The translations under genes were made by a program, and so were the position numbers. From an uncultured Flavobacteriales bacterium (GTDB lineage: Bacteria > Bacteroidota > Bacteroidia > Palsa-965): a stretch of DNA of 24,101 bases. The stretch's first letter is position 1; each line of letters starts with the position of its first letter. The notes below the pieces were generated by a model. That model saw nothing but the letters and a program-made list of their open reading frames with translations. It was not told where the DNA came from and did not search any database. Positions 8,279 through 15,442 of this stretch are shown here, piece by piece. The DNA lies in assembly GCA_946478675.1 (NCBI GenBank), contig CAMLEF010000025.1, forward strand, positions 1-24,101. The letters run 5' to 3'.

Positions 8279-8674
8279 ATGCAGACCTGTAAGCCGGGTT
8301 CTGTCTCCTTCGGGGAACGAATCCCTTCCGGCTTCCGTCATTTCTCTGGGACGATGATCGCTCATCGCCTCAAGCAACCTACCCACCCCGACGTCTTCTT
8401 GCGAAGAGCTGCAACGGGCCGCTGCAGGTTCGGGGCTTATTTGGTTTTTCAACGCCTGGGGTTTACCCCGTACGGCTGTCGCCAGCCGACGCGTGCGCTC
8501 TTACCGCACGTTTTCACCCTTACCGGAATTTGCATCCCGGCGGTATCGTTTTCTGCGGCACTTTCCGTCTTCCGAAGATTCCTCCGCGGAAGCCTTCCCG
8601 TTAGGAAGCAGGCTGCCCTGTGTTGCCCGGACTTTCCTCCATTCATTGCTGAACAGCGACGGAATAGTCTGCGG
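8279..8674 (-). ncRNA. rnpB: RNase P RNA, bacterial class A
   Basis: The catalytic RNA that matures tRNA 5' ends. On the minus strand the universally conserved GAGGAAAGTCCGGGC lies at 8639-8625. The GGTGAAAA...GTGCGGTAAGAGCGCAC core lies around 8490-8530. The 3' segment ACAGAACCCGGCTTA lies at 8304-8290. The two ends pair as P1: GCAGAC (8672-8667) with GTCTGC (8286-8281). The length of about 390 nt is usual for the A type. A TATCTTTG promoter element sits a few bases upstream and a terminator follows. Ends are placed by P1 pairing and may be off by a few bases. Several open frames across this region on both strands are not genes. Confidence 0.97.
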
Positions 8675-8676
8675 GG

Positions 8677-8684
8677 CAAAGATA
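8677..8684 (-). promoter_or_regulatory. -7 promoter element of rnpB
   Basis: Minus-strand TATCTTTG matches TAnnTTTG and ends about 4 nt before the predicted RNA start. Because the RNA 5' end is fixed by P1 pairing, this gives an independent calibration of -7 element to start-site distance. Confidence 0.65.
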
Positions 8685-8758
8685 CGAAATGTGACAGTGG
8701 TTGCGAGTTGCGGAGGTGAGGCGTGCGCGGGAATGGAAGTGGCGGGACGGTGAAAATG

Positions 8759-8815
8759 AACCACGGAGACACGGAGACACGGAGGCACAGAGAAAAATCG
8801 CTGTGTCTTCGTGGT
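8759..8815. repeat. CACGGAGA word repeat forming a hairpin at the end of the Smr gene
   Basis: Tandem words ACCACGGAGACACGGAGACACGGAGG... (8759-8794) face CTGTGTCTTCGTGGT (8801-8815). The 15-nt outer arms pair with two mismatches. The right arm reaches into the stop codon of the minus-strand Smr gene, so transcription of that gene enters the hairpin at once. The rest of the 8685-8758 spacer shows nothing recognisable. Confidence 0.7.
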
Positions 8816-9849
8816 CAGAAAATCTCCACCTCCGTCGCGCCAAAACCATAGCGCTGGAACGACGCATCATGAAAACGAACGTTCTTGTACGTCGACAGCA
8901 CCTTGCGCACTTCCTGCTTTAATCGCCCGTTGCCGATGCCGTGGATGAACACGATGCTGCGCAGGTGCGAGGCGATCGCTTCGTCCATCTCCTGCATCAC
9001 GCGCTTCAATTGCACGTCGAGCAGCTGGGCGTTGCTCATGCCGTTCCAGTTGTCGAGCAGCTCTTCGATGTGCAGGTCGACTTCTTTCGACAGCGCTTGA
9101 TTCTTCTGTGCGGGAACAGAAGTTTTTTTCGCGGTGGTGCGTTTTTCCTTTTCGATCAGCAGGCGGCGGATGTCGTCGTTCGTGAGCGGCTTCGATTCTT
9201 CGCGCGAAACGGGCGCTTCTTCGAGCAGGGAAATTTCTTCGACCCAGGCTTTGTTACCCGTGAGCGCATGCGGCTGAAAGGTGGTGTCTTTGAAAAATTT
9301 CACGCCGTTCAGTCGCGTGAGCTGCGAGACGGGCGCACGGTGCTCATACGCATCACCGCTGAAGAACAGCAGGTCCGTTTTGAGTTGTCCCCATTCGTCG
9401 AGCTGCTGCGGCGTAAGCGTTTCGATCAGCGTTTCCGCTCTGGGACGAAGCGCACCGGATTCGAGGCAGATCCACTGGCGGCCGTCTTTGATCGAGAGCG
9501 TGTAGTAGATGTCGTAATCGCTGTGATTGAAAAGGTGCAGATCCATTTTCCCGGCAGAAGGAAAACCCTGGTGCTGCGGGATGATGGCGATATAAATGCC
9601 GTCGGGGAAACGGGTGTTGAGCGGTTCGGACGCGCTGCGCTGGCGGATCGGCTGCTGCTTTTCAGGAAGCGGCTCCGGCTTGATCTCTTTCTGGATCGGT
9701 TCGACAGGCACGAGCTGCGCCATGGGATAAGGATATTCGAAACCTTCGGTGGTTTCCACCATCACCATGCCGTTGCCCATGAGCTTCGTCACTACACCTT
9801 CGCCGGTTTCATTGAGAAAACGGATCTTATCGCCTTTGCGGAATTGCAT
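8815..9849 (-). CDS. DUF2027 domain protein with C-terminal Smr domain
   Basis: A 344-residue soluble protein. The N-terminus (1-45, MQFRKGDKIRFLNETGEGVV) is an SH3-like opening typical of Bacteroidota DUF2027 proteins; a beta-rich middle (about 80-200) and a charged linker (210-255) follow. Residues 256-344 form an Smr domain, with VDLHIEELL (257-265) and IHGIGNGRLK (302-311), the HGxGxG signature. Smr domains bind branched DNA or RNA and some are nucleases, as in MutS2 and in ribosome-collision factors. There is no MutS ATPase part here, so this is not MutS2. The cellular role is unknown. The ATG at 9849 has a perfect -7 element 4 nt upstream. The stop codon overlaps a hairpin repeat. Confidence 0.9.
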   Translation of the reverse strand: MQFRKGDKIRFLNETGEGVVTKLMGNGMVMVETTEGFEYPYPMAQLVPVEPIQKEIKPEPLPEKQQPIRQRSASEPLNTRFPDGIYIAIIPQHQGFPSAGKMDLHLFNHSDYDIYYTLSIKDGRQWICLESGALRPRAETLIETLTPQQLDEWGQLKTDLLFFSGDAYEHRAPVSQLTRLNGVKFFKDTTFQPHALTGNKAWVEEISLLEEAPVSREESKPLTNDDIRRLLIEKEKRTTAKKTSVPAQKNQALSKEVDLHIEELLDNWNGMSNAQLLDVQLKRVMQEMDEAIASHLRSIVFIHGIGNGRLKQEVRKVLSTYKNVRFHDASFQRYGFGATEVEIF

Positions 9850-9853
9850 GCCA

Positions 9854-9861
9854 CAAAGGTA
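9854..9861 (-). promoter_or_regulatory. -7 promoter element of the DUF2027/Smr gene
   Basis: Minus-strand TACCTTTG fits TAnnTTTG and ends 4 nt before the ATG at 9849, predicting a leaderless or nearly leaderless transcript. Confidence 0.55.
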
Positions 9862-9917
9862 AGGTTCGCGATGGCACGGCGGGCATTTTACAAATTTCGC
9901 GGAGGCGCTTATTTCTG

Positions 9918-11066
9918 TTAAGCGTTCTGCATCTGCTCCGCCAGCACACGCGCGTACAAATCTTCGTACATCGGCAGAATGTGCTTCATCTCGAACTGCT
10001 GCGCGCGACGGTAAGCATTCTCACGGAACTGCTGCAGCGAAGCATCGGAAGACAGAATTGTCAGCGCATTCTTCGCCATGTCTTCCACATCGCCGACGTT
10101 GCTCGTAAAACCGGTAACGCCGTTTACATTCACTTCCGGCAATCCGCCTGTATTCGTGGAGATCACGGGCACGTGCGAAGCCATCGCTTCCAATGCCGCC
10201 AGACCGAAACTTTCCGTTTCCGAAGGCAGGATGAAGAGATCGGCGATCGCGAGGATCTCCGACGGGTTCTGCACTTTGCCGAGCGAAATGATATCGTCGC
10301 AGGTGCGCAGCTCGCGGCAGAGTTTTTCGATATTCGCGCGCTCCGGACCGTCGCCGACGAGCACGAGCTTCACCGGCATTTTTTTGCGCACGATGTCGAA
10401 CACGCGGAGCACGTCGCCTACCCGCTTCACCTTCCGGAAATTCGACACGTGTACCATGATGTGCTCGCCGTTCGGGGCGAAACTCTTGCGCTGGCAATGA
10501 ATCGTTTCGTGCTTGTAATCTTCGAGATTGATGAAGTTCGGAATGACTTCGATCTCGCGGTTGACGTGGAAATATTTGTACGTGTCGTCTTTCAGGCTTT
10601 GCGAAACCGCCGTCACCGCATTCGATTTGTTGATGGCGAATGTGATCACCGGCTCGAACGAAGCGTCGCGGCCGACGAGCGTGATGTCAGTGCCGTGCAG
10701 CGTCGTGATGAACGGGAGACGAATGCCTTCCGTGGCGAGGATCTGCTGCGCCATGTACGCCGCGCTGGCATGCGGGATGGCGTAATGCACGTGCAGCAGG
10801 TCGAGCTTTTCATTTTTCACGACGTCGACAAGGCGGCTGCTGAGCACGAGCTCATACGGCTGGTAATCGAAGAGCGGGTAATCGGAAACGGAAACCTCGT
10901 GGTAAAACGTATTCTCCGTAAACGACGGCAAACGCACCGGCTGGCTGTACGTGATGAAATGCACCTTGTGCCCTTTTTTCGCCAGCTCTTTGCCCAGCTC
11001 CGTCGCCACCACACCCGAACCACCGAAAGTCGGGTAACACACAATGCCGATGTTCATCAATTTCAT
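9918..11066 (-). CDS. bshA: N-acetyl-alpha-D-glucosaminyl L-malate synthase BshA
   Basis: A GT4-family glycosyltransferase that joins GlcNAc from UDP-GlcNAc to L-malate, the first step of bacillithiol synthesis. The 382-residue length is normal. The N-terminus MNIGIVCYPTFGGSGVVATE and the strings HVHYAIPHA and TTLHGTDITLVG are characteristic of BshA. The retaining GT4 E-x7-E motif is in PSETESFGLAALEAM. Two starts are possible: ATG 11066 (MKLMNIG) and ATG 11057 (MNIG); I use the first but either may be true. Directly upstream is a TTACGAAT-word repeat and then the exported thioredoxin-fold gene, also minus strand. No -7 element was found, so read-through from that gene is likely. Other bacillithiol genes (bshB, bshC) are not in the window. 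Confidence 0.95.
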   Translation of the reverse strand: MKLMNIGIVCYPTFGGSGVVATELGKELAKKGHKVHFITYSQPVRLPSFTENTFYHEVSVSDYPLFDYQPYELVLSSRLVDVVKNEKLDLLHVHYAIPHASAAYMAQQILATEGIRLPFITTLHGTDITLVGRDASFEPVITFAINKSNAVTAVSQSLKDDTYKYFHVNREIEVIPNFINLEDYKHETIHCQRKSFAPNGEHIMVHVSNFRKVKRVGDVLRVFDIVRKKMPVKLVLVGDGPERANIEKLCRELRTCDDIISLGKVQNPSEILAIADLFILPSETESFGLAALEAMASHVPVISTNTGGLPEVNVNGVTGFTSNVGDVEDMAKNALTILSSDASLQQFRENAYRRAQQFEMKHILPMYEDLYARVLAEQMQNA

Positions 11067-11122
11067 AACGTAACGAATTACGAATCTTTTACGAATAAGC
11101 GAATTACGAATTTTACGAATAC
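11067..11122. repeat. TTACGAAT word repeat upstream of bshA
   Basis: The 66-nt spacer between bshA and the preceding gene is almost entirely made of variants of ACGAATTACGAAT and TTTTACGAATA (at least six ACGAAT copies). It abuts the bshA ATG. No promoter element is seen in it. Confidence 0.7.
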
Positions 11123-11132
11123 AGAGAAGGAC

Positions 11133-11741
11133 TTACTTCCGTTTAATGGAGCAGCCCGTCGATACGGTGGTTTTCGTGGCGACTTCCTGTCCTTCGGAAA
11201 CCGCTTTCATGGCGTCGGAGAGATAATGCTTCGTAACAGCGGCAGGATCGCGCGGGCTATCGTCGATGGAGCCGTGATAAACGAGCTTGCCGTTCTTGTC
11301 GAAGAGGAACGCTTCGGGTGTGCGCGTAGCTCCGAACGCATCTGCAAAAGCGGAATTCGCATCGATCACGTAAGGCGCCAGGTAATGCTGCGCGTCGGCG
11401 TATTCTTTCATCGCCTTCTCCGAATCTTCATCGCCGCGTTTCGCTTCGTTGGAGTTCACCATCACCACGCCGATCTTCATCTGCTGCGCGTTCTTCTGCG
11501 TTTCGATAATGCGGTCCTGCTGCGCGATGACGAACGGGCAGGTGTTGCACGAGAACATTACGAGCAAACCGTTCTCGCCTTTATTCGACGAAAGCGTCAT
11601 GTCCTTGCCGCTGATGACATCGTGAAGCTTCGTTTCCGCCATCGGAAGCGAAGTACCGATTTCGATCGGCTTGATGTTGTTGGATTGAAAGGTAAAAGCG
11701 CAGGCTAATGCCGCGAGCGGAAGCAGAAGTAGCTTTTTCAT
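11133..11741 (-). CDS. exported thioredoxin-fold (redoxin/AhpC-TSA) protein
   Basis: A 202-residue protein with a signal peptide (about residues 1-18, MKKLLLLPLAALACAFTF). A thioredoxin fold follows: CNTC at residues 65-68 in the string VMFSCNTCPFV is the CxxC active site. The cis-proline is in ATRTPEAFLFD (Pro142), and DKNGKLVYHGSIDD follows as in peroxiredoxin-like thiol-disulfide proteins. A third cysteine, Cys197, lies near the C-terminus in STGCSIKRK and could be a resolving or metal-binding residue. The protein should act in the periplasm as an oxidoreductase or peroxidase; the substrate is unknown. Its stop is 66 nt from bshA, a low-molecular-weight thiol gene, which is suggestive of a redox pair but not proof. 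A -7 element lies 21 nt before the ATG. Confidence 0.9.
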   Translation of the reverse strand: MKKLLLLPLAALACAFTFQSNNIKPIEIGTSLPMAETKLHDVISGKDMTLSSNKGENGLLVMFSCNTCPFVIAQQDRIIETQKNAQQMKIGVVMVNSNEAKRGDEDSEKAMKEYADAQHYLAPYVIDANSAFADAFGATRTPEAFLFDKNGKLVYHGSIDDSPRDPAAVTKHYLSDAMKAVSEGQEVATKTTVSTGCSIKRK

Positions 11742-11762
11742 AGCAGATGATGTTTGTAGCTA

Positions 11763-11770
11763 CAAAGGTA
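11763..11770 (-). promoter_or_regulatory. -7 promoter element of the redoxin gene
   Basis: Minus-strand TACCTTTG matches TAnnTTTG, 21 nt before the ATG at 11741. It probably drives redoxin and bshA together. Confidence 0.55.
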
Positions 11771-11779
11771 GGGACAAAT

Positions 11780-11967
11780 AATTTGCTAATGTGCTAATGG
11801 ATCAATGTGCTAATGCGCACCTGCTCCCCGCATTGAAAATTGAACATTGAAATATTCTTGCTAACGATGAGTGATTCACCCAAAAGAATATTTCAATGTT
11901 CAATTTTCAATGTGCGCCGGCATTTCGCGGGCATTCGCACATTAGCAGATAGGCAAATTAGCACATT
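11780..11967. repeat. nested palindrome of two word-repeat families
   Basis: The inner part is a perfect 29-bp inverted repeat (11831-11859 with 11884-11912) built on ATTGAAAATTGAACATTGAA, with a 24-nt loop. Outside it lie CTAATGTG words: left at 11780-11820, right at about 11931-11967, roughly complementary, plus a perfect GCGCAC/GTGCGC pair (11815-11820 and 11912-11917). The inner word shares 20 identical bases with 6480-6499. It fills the spacer from just upstream of the redoxin promoter to 2 nt before the next stop codon. Confidence 0.85.
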
Positions 11968-11969
11968 CC

Positions 11970-13274
11970 TCAGCTCAGCTGAATCCGCTCTTTATAGAGA
12001 AACTTCTTCTGCACGGAATCGAACGGCTGGTAGATGAAATAGGCTTCGCCGTTGCGGATGCGGATATGTTTGACGTAATGATCGGTGAGGCGGAACGTGC
12101 CGACGATTTTACCAGTGCGGATATCGATCTTCTTGAGCGTATAGACGCCGTCTTTTTCGAACTGCGCGTAGATCTCGCCGGTGACTTCGTCTTTGATGAT
12201 CCTCCGGTCCCACTCTTTCCAGTTTTTCGGATGATGGTAATCGATCTTCGAAGCGCCGATCATTTTTCCGCTGCGGTCATAGAGAAAAAGCGAATCGGAA
12301 TAATGATCGAAGATGCAGATCGTATCGTGCACCACTTCCATCGGTGCGTACAACGGCGTGTAATAAATCGACTCGGGAAAACCGGTCATCGTGGCGGCGA
12401 TGATGCGCTTGTCGATGCCGGTGTACGCTTCCATCTTGCGGGCATACAAACGATCTTTCGGCTTGAGGTAATCGAATTCCCAGTTGTATTGCCCGAGCAG
12501 CTCGTTGTCGACGATGTAATGCAGGCGTTCAACCGTCGTGTCCTTCGGATCGTAAGCGAAGTAGGAAAAGGCGGGATAGTTCCGGTGATAATTCGAAAAG
12601 AGAATTCTTCCGCCGAGCGTATCGATGCACGGCAGCATGCGATCGCAGAAATCGGTATACGGTAGTGCAAGGAGCAGCACAATCGCGGGCGGCACGATTT
12701 TCACCCGGAAAGCACTGTCCTTGCACATGACGTTGATATGGCCCTGGTAATCGCGGTAAAGCTCTTTCGCTTCGCCCGGCACCGTGGAGCTCGCTACAAT
12801 TTTATTCTCCGTCGCCAGCATCACCTTCGCATTCTTCAGCGATTTCTCGAACGTCAGCAACACATACTGGCTGTCGTTGAGAAATAAATAATCCTCAATG
12901 AAAAAACGCCAGTTGCCGATCACCGTGTCCGGGCCGGATGAAAGCGTAAATTCTTTCATCGTGATAAAATCCGGCTGCATCCACACGCTAATGAAAAGCG
13001 TATCGCCCTTCTTCGGCTCCACTTTCACCTTCACCGTTTTGTAGCTCATCAGGCGGAATTCAAGCGATTGCCCCGCTTTCTGATCGAGCAGGATGGCGTA
13101 ATGGCCTTTTTTGTCGGAATGCGTTTCGCGCTGCGGGTCTTTGCAAATAACGACCACTTCATCGAGCGGTAAACTGTCTTTCGCCGAACGGATCTCGCCC
13201 ATGACGAGCAATCGCTGTTGCGCGAAAACAGAACAGCTCAGCAGGATCAGCAGCAGGGTTAGCAGTCGGCGCAT
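11970..13274 (-). CDS. exported protein with carboxypeptidase-regulatory-like N-terminal domain, propeller-like body
   Basis: A 434-residue protein starting at ATG 13274, where a signal peptide begins (MRRLLTLLLILLSCSVFAQ, cleavage near residue 18); an in-frame ATG 99 nt upstream lacks a signal and is rejected. Residues about 21-103 (RLLVMGEIRSAKDSLPLDEVVV, then KKGHYAILL and MSYKTVKVKV) look like the CarboxypepD_reg beta-sandwich common on Bacteroidota surface proteins. The remaining 330 residues hold repeated beta-strand units with aromatic/Asp turns (YDRSGKMIGASKI, EKDGVYTLKKIDIRTGKIVGTF), which suggests a 6-bladed propeller. I do not recognise a specific function. It lies downstream of the carotenoid cluster on the same strand, 144 nt away; the topic seems unrelated. 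Confidence 0.8.
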   Translation of the reverse strand: MRRLLTLLLILLSCSVFAQQRLLVMGEIRSAKDSLPLDEVVVICKDPQRETHSDKKGHYAILLDQKAGQSLEFRLMSYKTVKVKVEPKKGDTLFISVWMQPDFITMKEFTLSSGPDTVIGNWRFFIEDYLFLNDSQYVLLTFEKSLKNAKVMLATENKIVASSTVPGEAKELYRDYQGHINVMCKDSAFRVKIVPPAIVLLLALPYTDFCDRMLPCIDTLGGRILFSNYHRNYPAFSYFAYDPKDTTVERLHYIVDNELLGQYNWEFDYLKPKDRLYARKMEAYTGIDKRIIAATMTGFPESIYYTPLYAPMEVVHDTICIFDHYSDSLFLYDRSGKMIGASKIDYHHPKNWKEWDRRIIKDEVTGEIYAQFEKDGVYTLKKIDIRTGKIVGTFRLTDHYVKHIRIRNGEAYFIYQPFDSVQKKFLYKERIQLS

Positions 13275-13331
13275 AAAAATCGTGCTCTGGAAAATTGTTG
13301 CGATGACCAGGCTTGCAACGTTTCTCCGTTT

Positions 13332-13339
13332 TAAAGATA
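13332..13339 (-). promoter_or_regulatory. weak -7-like element
   Basis: Minus-strand TATCTTTA, one base off consensus, 57 nt before the ATG at 13274. It is the best candidate in this spacer, but weak. Confidence 0.25.
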
Positions 13340-13393
13340 GACGCAGCCGGAGAAAAACTGCATACGATTCCATCCGAAACTCCTCAGCCGGCC

Positions 13394-13436
13394 GTTCCTG
13401 CTTGATAAGTGGCGCGATTTACAAACCGGCAGGAAC
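13394..13436 (-). terminator. possible hairpin at the end of the carotenoid operon
   Basis: GTTCCTGC and GCAGGAAC are perfect 8-bp arms spanning the crtYcd stop codon with a 27-nt loop. There is no T-run after the stem, so it may be chance or a non-canonical terminator. Confidence 0.25.
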
Positions 13437-14126
13437 AACTTCGCGCGATTTCCACCAGTCGTAGGCGGAAAAATTCAGCAGCAGCAACAGCATTCCGTAA
13501 AAAACATCTTCGAACGGGATCGTGAACAAACGCACACCGAGATTCTGCGCGTCGTTGTAGATCACGACAGGTTCCTGCAGGAAGCTGCCGGTGAGAATGC
13601 CGTTCGACAGGAAAAAAGGCAGCAGGATCACCGCCCACGTCAGCAGGTAACGCGGCAACGCTTCCGCTTTTTTTTGCGAAAGCCAGAGGAGAAATGCCGC
13701 CAGCAAAAGGAACGTGACCGACGTGTACAGGTGACGGATGAAAACGGATGCGATCACCACCAGCAGCACCGCCAACACGATGACAACGGTTCTCGAAACG
13801 GAGATGCGCATCCTGCGATCCGGCAGCAGCACGTCGAAACTGTGAAGCGTAAAGACGCTGCAATAAGGGATCACGAGGAAAAAAAGAATTTCCTCCAATG
13901 GAAGCTGCGCGATTTCAATGCCGGTCACGTAACGCGGATTGAAACGCCACACACCCAGCCGCACGAACAGCGCATCCCAGATCACAAAAAAAAGCAGCAC
14001 GGGGACCGCCGCGAAAAAGAACGCTTTCCAGTGACGGTAAAACCGCAGTTTCGGATGAAACGAAAACAGGAACGGAACGATCCCGCACCCAAGCAGCACA
14101 GCCAGGTAGGTGAAACGTTCCGGCAT
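13419..14126 (-). CDS. crtYcd: lycopene beta-cyclase, fused CrtYc-CrtYd type
   Basis: A 235-residue membrane protein that cyclises lycopene to beta-carotene. It is two tandem copies of the small lycopene cyclase domain that exists as separate CrtYc and CrtYd subunits in some actinobacteria. The conserved acidic motif occurs once per half, PLEEILFF in the first and PFEDVFYG in the second. About six hydrophobic segments are visible. The start is ATG 14126 (MPERFTYLAVLL); the longer in-frame start would run into crtZ. The start overlaps the crtZ stop by 1 nt (TGATG), indicating translational coupling. It is the last gene of the pigment cluster. Confidence 0.93.
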   Translation of the reverse strand: MPERFTYLAVLLGCGIVPFLFSFHPKLRFYRHWKAFFFAAVPVLLFFVIWDALFVRLGVWRFNPRYVTGIEIAQLPLEEILFFLVIPYCSVFTLHSFDVLLPDRRMRISVSRTVVIVLAVLLVVIASVFIRHLYTSVTFLLLAAFLLWLSQKKAEALPRYLLTWAVILLPFFLSNGILTGSFLQEPVVIYNDAQNLGVRLFTIPFEDVFYGMLLLLLNFSAYDWWKSREVVPAGL

Positions 14127-14587
14127 CACACAGCGGTTTTTAATGCTTCGCGGAAATAACGGAGCGGCACCCAAAGCATGCCGAAGCATTCGCCGTCTTC
14201 TTTGCCAAGATGCTTGTGATGCACTTTATGCGCTTTGCGAATGGCACGCACGTAAAAATTCCTGCTGCGCGTGAAAAGCCGGAAACGCTGGTGAATGACG
14301 ATATCGTGCACAATGAAATACGCCGCGCCGTAAAGCGTGATGCCGAGGCCGATGAAAAACAGGAATTGTTTTCCCGGCACATACGTTCCTGCCGCAAACA
14401 AAAGCATCGCGGGCACAGCGAAGATCACGAAGAACCAGTCGTTCTTTTCGAAGACCTTACGTCGCGGCTGGTGATGATCCTCGTGCAGCATCCACAGCAA
14501 CCCGTGCATGATGTATTTATGCGTGAGCCAGGTGACGCCTTCCATCACGAAAAAAGTTGCGGCGGTAATCAAAACGGCGGTGAGCAT
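14126..14587 (-). CDS. crtZ: beta-carotene hydroxylase CrtZ
   Basis: A 153-residue di-iron membrane hydroxylase of the fatty-acid-hydroxylase superfamily that adds 3-hydroxyls to beta-ionone rings, giving zeaxanthin. The histidine clusters are complete: HKYIMH (residues 23-28), HEDHH (35-39), HDIVIHQ (94-100) and HKVHH (120-124). The hydrophobic segments fit four membrane helices and the length is typical. It begins 18 nt after the crtB stop and overlaps crtYcd by 1 nt, so it is part of one transcript. Confidence 0.95.
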   Translation of the reverse strand: MLTAVLITAATFFVMEGVTWLTHKYIMHGLLWMLHEDHHQPRRKVFEKNDWFFVIFAVPAMLLFAAGTYVPGKQFLFFIGLGITLYGAAYFIVHDIVIHQRFRLFTRSRNFYVRAIRKAHKVHHKHLGKEDGECFGMLWVPLRYFREALKTAV

Positions 14588-14605
14588 GCGTTTAAAATTA
14601 AAGCA

Positions 14606-15442
14606 TCAGAGCATACGAAGGCTGTGACGGAAATACGATGAGATGAGCAGGCTGATCTTTTGATAATTCGGAATGCGGATGCGGCCGGCCAGCACCGAAC
14701 GCGGCGGCAGCGACTGGATCTTCAGGAACAACCGCTGGTAATACACGTAAGCGACGTACACGCCGAAACGCGACGACGGCGGCAACCGGCGAATGCCTTC
14801 GAGCGCCTGCTCGAAATCCCTGTTGATCGAAGCTTCGATGGCGCGCTTGTCTTTCATCGTGAATTCTTCGAGGTTCACGCCCGGGAAATACGTGCGGCCC
14901 AGCACCGCGAAATCATTGTCGAGATCACGGAGGAAATTCACTTTCTGGAAAGCAGCGCCCAGCTTCATCGCGGCAGGACGCAATCGCTCGTACGTTTCAT
15001 CATTCCCGTCGGTGAACACACGCAGGCACATGAGCCCGACAACTTCCGCCGAACCGAGAATGTACGTTTCATACGATTCCTGCGAATGCGATTGGCGCTT
15101 CAGGTCCATGCGCATGCTCGCGAGAAAACCTTCGATGAGATCGCGGCCGATGTGGTAACGGTGCACCACTTCCTGGAAGCTGTTCAGGATCGGGTTCAGG
15201 CTGATGCGGCGATCAATTGCTTTCCAGGTTTCCGCTTCGAACTCATCGAGCAACGCAGCTTTATCGTAATCATGAAAGCTGTCCACGATCTCGTCGGCGA
15301 AACGCACGAAACCGTAAATGCTGTAAATCGGCCCGTGGAGCTTCCGGCCGAGACAATAAATGCCGAGCGAGAAGCTCGTACTGTAGGCGCGCGTGGTCAG
15401 CCTGCTGCAGGCGACGGAAACGGTGTCGAATAATTGTTTCAT
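14606..15442 (-). CDS. crtB: phytoene synthase CrtB
   Basis: A 278-residue prenyltransferase that condenses two GGPP to phytoene. The two aspartate-rich Mg-binding motifs are present: DEIVD (50-54) in YGFVRFADEIVD, and DLDND (173-177) in KVNFLRDLDND. The CSRLTTRAYSTSFSLG start resembles family N-termini. The ATG overlaps the crtI stop by 4 nt (ATGA), which suggests coupled translation. GGPP synthase, which supplies the substrate, is not in the window. Confidence 0.96.
   Translation of the reverse strand: MKQLFDTVSVACSRLTTRAYSTSFSLGIYCLGRKLHGPIYSIYGFVRFADEIVDSFHDYDKAALLDEFEAETWKAIDRRISLNPILNSFQEVVHRYHIGRDLIEGFLASMRMDLKRQSHSQESYETYILGSAEVVGLMCLRVFTDGNDETYERLRPAAMKLGAAFQKVNFLRDLDNDFAVLGRTYFPGVNLEEFTMKDKRAIEASINRDFEQALEGIRRLPPSSRFGVYVAYVYYQRLFLKIQSLPPRSVLAGRIRIPNYQKISLLISSYFRHSLRML

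Noticed and set aside
8279..8772. Open frames on both strands within 8279-8772
   Set aside because: They overlie the RNase P RNA gene, whose conserved segments and P1 pairing are clear; antisense-rnpB frames are a common mis-annotation.
10021..10497. Minus-strand 158-residue frame inside bshA
   Set aside because: It is an Arg/Ala-rich shadow of bshA in another frame.
9918..11741. Redoxin-bshA as a defined bacillithiol redox operon
   Set aside because: Adjacency and strand are suggestive only; no other bacillithiol gene or substrate evidence is visible.
11067..11967. Word repeats here as a CRISPR array
   Set aside because: Units are degenerate, 7-10 nt, without unique spacers of even length.
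13275..13373. Longer N-terminus of the exported propeller-like protein from 13373
   Set aside because: The extra 33 residues precede a complete signal peptide starting at 13274.
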